Assembly (NCBI GenBank): GCA_965200175.1
Contig: OZ241345.1
Span: forward strand, 744,001 to 808,000
Length of the DNA: 64,000 nucleotides
Reading direction: 5' to 3'
From: Azophilus sp026709365
GTDB taxonomy: Bacteria > Pseudomonadota > Gammaproteobacteria > Pseudomonadales > Azotimanducaceae
In this document: in pieces, positions 58,454 through 64,000 of the stretch
Layout of the letters: each line of letters opens with the position of its first letter
Position numbering within the stretch: position 1 is the first letter of the stretch
The notes under the pieces: generated by a model
The model's database searches: none
What the model was told of the DNA's origin: nothing
The model's input: only the letters and a program-made list of their open reading frames with translations
Position numbers and translations under genes: made by a program

Positions 58454-59524
58454 ATGAACGCAGCGACAACAGCGACGACGGGGGAAGGCCGGGCCGACCT
58501 CGCTTACCAGCGCGACATCCTGCCCAAGGTGTCACGAACCTTCGCCCTGACCATACCCCAATTGCCCGACCCGCTCTCCGAAGCGATTGGCAACGCCTAC
58601 CTGCTGTGCCGCATCGCTGACACCGTCGAGGACGAGCCCGCGCTTTCGGCGCAGGACAAGCAGGCCTTCCTGGAGCGCTTCATCGAAGTCGTGGAAGGCC
58701 GGGCGCCGGCGCCGGCCTTCGCCGGGGAGCTTAGCCCGCGGCTATCGACCGCCACCATTGACGCCGAGCGGGAATTGGTGACCAACACCCCCAAGGTCAT
58801 TCGCGTCACGCACCGCTTGCGCCCGGTGCAGCGGGAGGCCTTGGAGCGTTGCGTGCGCATCATGTCGCTGGGCATGGCGGAGTTTCAGCGCAATGCGACG
58901 CCTGACGGCCTCAACGACGTGCCGGCGCTCAACCGCTATTGCTACCATGTGGCCGGCGTGGTGGGCGAGACCATCACCAAGTTGCTGTGCGACTACTCGC
59001 CGCGCATCGGCGAGCGGCGGGAGGAGCTGTTCAGCTTGTCCACTTCCTTCGGGCAGGGCCTGCAAATGGTCAACATCCTCAAGGACATGTGGGACGATCG
59101 CCGGCGCGGCGTTTGCTGGCTGCCCCGGGATGTCTTCCAAGCCGTGGGCTCGGATGTCTCGACCTTGGCGTCCAGGCGTTCCGATCCCCAGTTCGTTGCC
59201 GGCTTGCTCGGCCTTGTGGGCATGGCCCGGGACCATCTCCTGGCGGCGTTGCGGTTCACGCTGCTGATTCCGGCGCGCGAAACGGGCATCCGCCGGTTCC
59301 TGCTGTGGGCCTTGGGCATGGCGGTGCTCACTTTGCGCCGCATCAACGCGCGTCCCGACTTCACCGACGGCAGCGAGGTGAAGATCTCCCGTCGGGAAGT
59401 GCGCTCCACCGTCTTGGTCACCAGCGCCCTGGCGCGTTCGGACCAAGCCCTGAAAGTGCTCTTTGGCACCTTGACGCGAGCGCTTCCCAGCGGAGCCGGC
59501 CGCCTTGCCGTTGGAGTTGGTTGA
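58454..59524 (+). CDS. sqs: squalene synthase (squalene/phytoene synthase family)
   Basis: This 356-residue protein is a head-to-head prenyl synthase. The first aspartate-rich motif DTVED is at residues 56-60 (LCRIADTVEDEP), the second is D211-x-x-D214-D215 in NILKDMWDDRRRG, and YCYHVAGVVGE lies between. Length and the LQMVNILKD segment fit one-step squalene synthases acting on farnesyl diphosphate rather than HpnC/HpnD or phytoene synthases. It lacks an obvious C-terminal membrane helix. ATG 58454 has GCGAGGC eight bases upstream; ATG 58403 is an alternative close to the predicted transcription start. It leads four sterol genes and would supply their precursor. Confidence 0.85.
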   Translation: MNAATTATTGEGRADLAYQRDILPKVSRTFALTIPQLPDPLSEAIGNAYLLCRIADTVEDEPALSAQDKQAFLERFIEVVEGRAPAPAFAGELSPRLSTATIDAERELVTNTPKVIRVTHRLRPVQREALERCVRIMSLGMAEFQRNATPDGLNDVPALNRYCYHVAGVVGETITKLLCDYSPRIGERREELFSLSTSFGQGLQMVNILKDMWDDRRRGVCWLPRDVFQAVGSDVSTLASRRSDPQFVAGLLGLVGMARDHLLAALRFTLLIPARETGIRRFLLWALGMAVLTLRRINARPDFTDGSEVKISRREVRSTVLVTSALARSDQALKVLFGTLTRALPSGAGRLAVGVG

Positions 59525-59633
59525 GGGCGATGACGGGAAGATTGGCGCCCTGATGGGGCATGGGCCGGCTAGGCCCCCTCAAGGCCGCTCACCTGCGGTA
59601 AACTTGTGACGACTGCTTACGATACTGATTGCG

Positions 59634-60803
59634 ATGTTGGATGATCCGGTGGCGCTGAAATCGAAAAAAGTCGAGGACTCCCCTCCAGCGTCCTCCGCCG
59701 CACCCGTCTTGGTGACCGGCTCGTCCGGACATGTGGGCGCCAACCTCGTGCGGCGGCTGCTTGACGATGGCGTGCGCGTGCGCGTGCTGCTGAGACGGGA
59801 AAGCCCGAGCGAATCCGTGGCGGGCCTGGATGTGGAGCGCGCCTACGCGGACATCCGGGACCTTGACGCCACCCGGCGGGCGCTCGAAGGCTGCCAAGGC
59901 GTTTACCACTGCGCGGCCAAGGTATCCACCATCGACGGCAACCGGGCCCACAAGCGGGAGTTGTTCGAGTGCAACGTGCTCGGCACCCGCAACGTCCTGC
60001 AGGCCGCCCGGGAGGCGCAGGCTGGCCGCGTGGTGGTCACCGGCTCCTTCAGCGCGGTTGGCTATCATCTGGACGATCCCTCGGCGCCCAGCGATGAGTC
60101 CATGCAGTTCTACCCCATGGACCGCACCATGCCCTACGAGCGCACCAAGGTGCTGACCGAGCACGAGTGCCTGCGCGCCGTTGCCGCAGGCCAGGACGTG
60201 GTGATCGCAACCTGCTGCGCGGTGGTTGGCGGCGCGGACTTCGGCCCCTCGCGATTGGGCAGAACCCTGTGCGACTACAGCCACGGCAAGCTGCACGCCT
60301 ACGTGGACGGCGGATTTGCCTTCGTCGCGGCACGGGACATCGTCCAGGGCCATCTGCTGTGCATGGAAAAGGGCCGCACCGGCCAAAAGTACATCTTCGC
60401 CACCGAGTACAAGACCATCTCCGAAATCATCGACCTCTATGAGGAGGTGTCGGGCATTCCCCGCCCCAACCGGCGGATGCCGGCGCCTCTCATGTACGTT
60501 TTCTCCGAAGTGGCAAGCTTTTACCTCAGCCGCTTCCACCCCAAGTTTCCGCAGCGCTTCACGCCCGGCGCCATACGGCTGCTGCAGCAGCGCCGTCACG
60601 CCGACACCGGCAAGGCGCAGCGGGAGCTTGGCTACCAACCCACCAGCATCCGGGCTGCCGTCCATGAAGCCTATGCGTTTCACTATCAGCGCAACGCCAT
60701 TCGCAACCCGGCGGCCAAACAACCTAACTGGAACGGCGATGGGGCGGACTCCGCCCGCGCCCAAGAGGAGGTCGGCATGGCAACCGATGCCCAAAGCTCA
60801 TGA
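59634..60803 (+). CDS. sdmB: SDR-type 3-beta-hydroxysteroid dehydrogenase, SdmB-like
   Basis: This 389-residue extended SDR of the 3-beta-HSD/NSDHL group has the NAD(P) loop TGSSGHVG (residues 28-35) and the catalytic pair Tyr168 and Lys172 in YERTK, with VTGSFSAVGYH supplying the serine. It is similar in kind to SdmB of Methylococcus capsulatus, which with the Rieske oxygenase SdmA removes a C-4 methyl group from sterols; here the SdmA-like gene follows directly, overlapping by ATGA. A general nucleoside-sugar epimerase is the alternative, but context argues against it. It starts 109 bases after the synthase. Confidence 0.82.
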   Translation: MLDDPVALKSKKVEDSPPASSAAPVLVTGSSGHVGANLVRRLLDDGVRVRVLLRRESPSESVAGLDVERAYADIRDLDATRRALEGCQGVYHCAAKVSTIDGNRAHKRELFECNVLGTRNVLQAAREAQAGRVVVTGSFSAVGYHLDDPSAPSDESMQFYPMDRTMPYERTKVLTEHECLRAVAAGQDVVIATCCAVVGGADFGPSRLGRTLCDYSHGKLHAYVDGGFAFVAARDIVQGHLLCMEKGRTGQKYIFATEYKTISEIIDLYEEVSGIPRPNRRMPAPLMYVFSEVASFYLSRFHPKFPQRFTPGAIRLLQQRRHADTGKAQRELGYQPTSIRAAVHEAYAFHYQRNAIRNPAAKQPNWNGDGADSARAQEEVGMATDAQSS

Positions 60804-61897
60804 GTCTCGCACTGCAAACAGCGCCCGCCTTCGAGGACGCCACGCGGCTGCGCCAGCAGGCCCGCGCGGCCGGCATGGACCCGAACTACTGGTATGCGGT
60901 GGAGGAAACCCGCAACCTGGCGCCGGGGTCCGTGGTGGAGGTGGTCTTCTGGAAGCGGTCCATCGCCCTTTTTCGGGATGAGGACGGCTCGTTCCACGCC
61001 GTGGAGAACCGTTGCGCCCATCGCCAGATCAAGCTCTCGCTCGGCGAGGTCCAAGGCTGTCGGCTGGTCTGCCCGTATCATGGCTGGCAGTACGACAAAA
61101 CCGGGGAATGCGTCGAAATCCCACACGAGCGCTACGGGCGCAGCTTCCCGAAAATGGTCTTGAGAACCTATCCGGTTCAAGTTCGCCATGGCTTGGTATG
61201 GCTGTTTCCCGGCGACCCGGCGTTGGCCTCAACCCGCGAGATTCCCCACATCCCGGAGCTTGAGGGTCCCGGGCGCTGGGCCTGCGTCCCCTTGGTCTTC
61301 ACCTGGTCGGCCCACCATTCGATGATCATCGACAACGTGAGCGACTTCTCCCACGCGCACCTGCATCGCCGCTACCGGCCGTTCGATGACGCCACCCTGA
61401 CCCACTGCGAGACCGTCGGCGACAACGTTCATGTGGCCTACGATGCGCAGGTCGGCCGGGGGCCCATTTCAAGGCACTTCGTCGAGCATGGGCAGATCGA
61501 CACCAGCCACATGGACCTGTGCTTCGAGTACCCATACCAGTGGTCGAACACCGATGACGCCATCAAGCACTGGCTGTTCGTGCTGCCGATCGACGAGCGC
61601 ACCACCCGCGTGTTCTTTCTGTTCTACTTCAAGTCGCTGAAGATTCCGCTGTTGCCGGTGCGGATTCCCCGGGCCGCCATGACCGCGGTTCTCAAGCTCT
61701 CGAACCGCTGGATGATCGCGCCGCTGCTGGACCAGGACCGGTTCGCGGTCGAAGCCGAGCAGATCGGCTATGAAAAGCACTGGGATGCCACGCCCATCGA
61801 ATTGAGCCCGGCGGTGCAGGCCTTTCAGACCGTCACCGTCCGCAAGTGGCGGGAACACTTGGAGCGCGAGGCTGAAAACGGTCATGGCGGTGCTTGA
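60800..61897 (+). CDS. sdmA: Rieske-type oxygenase, SdmA-like sterol C-4 demethylase
   Basis: A 365-residue Rieske non-haem iron oxygenase. The [2Fe-2S] site is Cys72-x-His74 (CAH) and Cys91-x2-His94 (CPYHGW). The mononuclear iron site has Asp178/Asp182 and His185/His189 in DNVSDFSHAHLH. Such oxygenases include SdmA (bacterial sterol C-4 demethylation), the Neverland/DAF-36 cholesterol desaturases and steroid hydroxylases. Pairing with the adjacent SdmB-like gene supports C-4 demethylation of 4,4-dimethylsterols. The ATG overlaps sdmB; the reductase starts 14 bases before its stop. Confidence 0.84.
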   Translation: MSLALQTAPAFEDATRLRQQARAAGMDPNYWYAVEETRNLAPGSVVEVVFWKRSIALFRDEDGSFHAVENRCAHRQIKLSLGEVQGCRLVCPYHGWQYDKTGECVEIPHERYGRSFPKMVLRTYPVQVRHGLVWLFPGDPALASTREIPHIPELEGPGRWACVPLVFTWSAHHSMIIDNVSDFSHAHLHRRYRPFDDATLTHCETVGDNVHVAYDAQVGRGPISRHFVEHGQIDTSHMDLCFEYPYQWSNTDDAIKHWLFVLPIDERTTRVFFLFYFKSLKIPLLPVRIPRAAMTAVLKLSNRWMIAPLLDQDRFAVEAEQIGYEKHWDATPIELSPAVQAFQTVTVRKWREHLEREAENGHGGA

Positions 61898-62984
61898 GCA
61901 GCACGAGTTGCTGTCCGGGCTGTCCGGCGGCGCCCTCCTTAGGGCGGCAGCCATGTTTCTGGCCTTCATGGCCGCTCTGTTCGCGGGTTCCATGCTGCTG
62001 CCTGGACGACGGTTTGAGTTGACTGATGCCGATGGCGGGTCACGCACCTGCACGCTGAACGGACTTGCGCTGTTCATCGCCACCATCGCCGTCGCCGGCG
62101 TTGCCCAAGTTGCCGGATGGTTCTCGCTGTCCGTGCTGCATGCCCACTTCATCCCCCTGTTTGTGGTGGCCAACGTCTTTGCGTTCGCGCTTTCCGGTTG
62201 GCTCTACTGGCAGGGCGCCGGAACCCCAGGGGCGCCAGCGGGATTCTGGCCCGGCTTCTTCTTTGGACGGATGCTGAACCCGCAGTGGCTCGGCATGGAC
62301 TTGAAGTTCTTCAGCTACCGCCCCTCGCTGATCGCCTTGGCGCTGCTTAACCTGTCCTTCGCGGCTGTCCAATACGAAACCTACGGCGGGCTCACCTTGG
62401 CGATGACGCTGTATCAGGTTTTCACCTTTCTTTACGTGTTCAACTACTTCCAGTTCGAATACGGCATGGTCCACACATGGGACATCGTGAGCGAGCGTTT
62501 CGGATGGATGTTGGCGTGGGGCAACCTCGTGCTGGTGCCTTTCTTCTACTGCATCGCCGGCTGGTGGCTGGTCCACGCCCCGGATGCGCTCTCGCCCACC
62601 GCCGCCGGCCTGATTGCGTTGCTGTTCGTCTTCGGCTTCTGGCTGTTCCGCGGCGCCAATGAGCAGAAGCACCGCTTCAAGCAGGATCCCAACGTCACCA
62701 TCTGGGGCAGGCCCGCCGAGGCCCTCGGCGGGCGGCTGCTGGTTTCGGGGTTCTGGGGAATTGGGCGCCACCTCAACTACACCGGCGAGATTTGCGTTTA
62801 CGTCGCCTTCCTGCTTACAGCCGGGTTTGAGTCCTGGTTGCCTTGGCTGCTGCTTGCATGGCTGACCGGATTGCTCTGGCATCGCTCCAAGCGCGACGAC
62901 CGGCGCTGCCAAGCCAAGTACGGCGATTTGTGGGAGCAGTACAAGCGGCGGGCCCGCTTCGCGATGCTGCCCTTCGTGTACTGA
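61884..62984 (+). CDS. ERG4/ERG24-family sterol reductase (probable C-14 reductase)
   Basis: This 366-residue polytopic membrane protein has about eight to ten helices. It carries the family C-terminal signature: SGFWGIGRHLNYTGEICVYV, followed by DDRRCQAKYGDLWEQYKRRA and the end MLPFVY. Family members are NADPH-dependent sterol reductases: C-14 (ERG24/TM7SF2/LBR), C-7 (DHCR7) and C-24(28) (ERG4). In an operon with CYP51, which creates a C-14 double bond, C-14 reductase is the most likely function; C-7 or C-24 reduction is possible. GTG/ATG choices: ATG 61884 overlaps sdmA by 14 bases. Confidence 0.85.
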   Translation: MAVLEQHELLSGLSGGALLRAAAMFLAFMAALFAGSMLLPGRRFELTDADGGSRTCTLNGLALFIATIAVAGVAQVAGWFSLSVLHAHFIPLFVVANVFAFALSGWLYWQGAGTPGAPAGFWPGFFFGRMLNPQWLGMDLKFFSYRPSLIALALLNLSFAAVQYETYGGLTLAMTLYQVFTFLYVFNYFQFEYGMVHTWDIVSERFGWMLAWGNLVLVPFFYCIAGWWLVHAPDALSPTAAGLIALLFVFGFWLFRGANEQKHRFKQDPNVTIWGRPAEALGGRLLVSGFWGIGRHLNYTGEICVYVAFLLTAGFESWLPWLLLAWLTGLLWHRSKRDDRRCQAKYGDLWEQYKRRARFAMLPFVY

Positions 62985-62992
62985 GGGCGGCG

Positions 62993-64000
62993 ATGGAAAA
63001 CGGCAACCTCAAGGCGGCGAAGGCCGTTCCCGAACTGCCGGGCGGCTGGCCCCTGATCGGCCACTTGGGCGCATTCCAAAAGGATCCGGTTGCGATGCTG
63101 GAAGGCGGCTCACGCCAGCTCGGCGACCTCTACCAGTTTCGGCTCGGTCCCCAGTCCTTTGCGCTGTTCGCCGGGCTGGAAGCCCACTCAGCTTATTTTG
63201 GGGCGCCGGACGACCAACTGGACGCCAAGGCGGTTTATAAGTTCACGGTGCCCATCTTCGGACGCGGGGTGGCCTACGACGTCGCCCCGGAAATCATGGG
63301 CGAGCAACTTGGATTCCTCTTCCCGGCGCTGCGTGAGTCGGCGATGGAGCGGTTCGCCCGCATCATGTTCGAGGAGTCCTGCCTGTTCGCTGATTCCTTG
63401 GGCGAAGAGGGGGAACTGGATCTGCCGGTGGCGATGAACCAGCTCACGGTCAACATTGCCAGCCGCTGCTTCCTCGGCGAGGAGGTCCGCAATGAGGTGG
63501 ATGCTGGGTTCGCTGCGGCCTATCACGATCTGCAGAACGGCATCAACACCATAGGGTTCTTTCTTCCCTACCTGCCCACCCCCGCCCATCGCAAGCGAGA
63601 CCGGGCGCGGCGTCAGGTGATTGAAATCTTCAGCCGCATCATGCGGGAGCGGCGCCGCTCCGGAGCGCAGTCCGGGGACTTCATGCAAACGCTGATGGAG
63701 GCTCGCTACAAGGATGGCCGGGCATTGACGGATGATGAGGTCATTGGACTCCTGCTGACGACACTGTTTGCCGGCCAACACACCAGCGCGGTCCTCGCCA
63801 CTTGGACCGGCTTGGAGCTGTTCCGGGCCAACGACTACCTGCAACGGGTCCGGGACGAGGCGCAATCGATATACGGGGACGGGGACGCCATCAGTTTTGC
63901 GGGCCTAAAGCGGCAATCGCAATTGGAAAACGCCGTGCGTGAGTGCGAACGCCTGCACCCGCCGTTGATCATCTTGGTGCGCAAGGTGCTCAAGCCCTTG
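62993..64000 (+). CDS. cyp51: sterol 14-alpha-demethylase CYP51, 3' end cut by window
   Basis: The first 336 residues of a cytochrome P450 are present. CYP51 hallmarks are the B'-region YKFTVPIFGRGVAYD, the I-helix AGQHTS at residues 260-265 (family AGxHTS) and the K-helix E317-x-x-R320 in ECERLHPP. No membrane anchor is seen at the N-terminus, as in other bacterial CYP51s. The haem-cysteine loop lies beyond the edge, as does any ferredoxin fusion like that of Methylococcus CYP51. The enzyme removes the 14-alpha-methyl of lanosterol-like sterols in three oxidations. It starts eight bases after the reductase stop. Confidence 0.9.
   Translation, partial: MENGNLKAAKAVPELPGGWPLIGHLGAFQKDPVAMLEGGSRQLGDLYQFRLGPQSFALFAGLEAHSAYFGAPDDQLDAKAVYKFTVPIFGRGVAYDVAPEIMGEQLGFLFPALRESAMERFARIMFEESCLFADSLGEEGELDLPVAMNQLTVNIASRCFLGEEVRNEVDAGFAAAYHDLQNGINTIGFFLPYLPTPAHRKRDRARRQVIEIFSRIMRERRRSGAQSGDFMQTLMEARYKDGRALTDDEVIGLLLTTLFAGQHTSAVLATWTGLELFRANDYLQRVRDEAQSIYGDGDAISFAGLKRQSQLENAVRECERLHPPLIILVRKVLKPL

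Overview
The window is GC-rich bacterial chromosome, most likely from a gammaproteobacterium. The evidence is the conserved backbone: a glmU-glmS pair, a bacterial type A RNase P RNA, a division/cell-wall (dcw) cluster running mraZ to ftsZ, panB-panC-coaX, and an uninterrupted S10-spc-alpha ribosomal run ending rpoA-rplQ, with r-protein lengths close to the E. coli ones. No 16S rRNA or tRNA gene was seen, so the lineage cannot be named more closely. Coding density is high, genes often overlap by ATGA/TGATG, and GTG and TTG starts are common.

Layout. 1-3600 (minus): start of a DAACS-type symporter, glmS, glmU. 3.7-5.5 kb: a decayed restriction-modification pair, with a frameshifted methyltransferase and an internally deleted nuclease. 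5.5-6.5 kb: a two-hairpin repeat, rnpB, a MITE-like inverted-repeat element, a 73-bp tandem repeat and the mraZ promoter/operator. 6.5-19.5 kb: mraZ-rsmH-ftsL-ftsI-murE-mraY-murD-ftsW-murC-ftsQ-ftsA-ftsZ, without murF, murG, murB or ddl. 19.5-28.9 kb: housekeeping and accessory genes (msrA, Hsp70-like protein, Nudix hydrolase, thioesterase, sulfhydrylase, hydrolase, NnrU protein, MFS transporter, mazE-like gene with a toxin stub, TauD-type dioxygenase). 29.1-34.6 kb (minus): a 1622-residue secreted metzincin/TSP3/LRR protein and a small exported partner. 35.2-40.5 kb: pantothenate/CoA operon, a flavin monooxygenase, a queuosine-precursor transporter and an SDR. 40.5-54.9 kb: 28 genes from rpsJ to rplQ. 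55.0-58.1 kb: a PQQ/haem c dehydrogenase lipoprotein, a mini membrane protein and a CBS-pair protein.

The most notable region is 58.3-64.0 kb. A well-formed sigma70-type promoter precedes a squalene/phytoene-synthase family gene. It is followed by an SDR-type 3-beta-hydroxysteroid dehydrogenase (SdmB-like), a Rieske oxygenase (SdmA-like), an ERG4/ERG24-family sterol reductase and a CYP51 P450 cut by the window edge. Together these would make squalene, remove the 14-alpha-methyl group, reduce the resulting C-14 double bond and demethylate C-4: a bacterial sterol-tailoring operon. Squalene epoxidase and oxidosqualene cyclase are not in the window and would be expected downstream or elsewhere.

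A second notable feature is a family of dispersed two-hairpin repeats at 5.5, 6.2-6.4, 27.9, 34.8-35.0 and 58.2 kb. The primary sequence of the second hairpin differs between copies while base pairing is kept.
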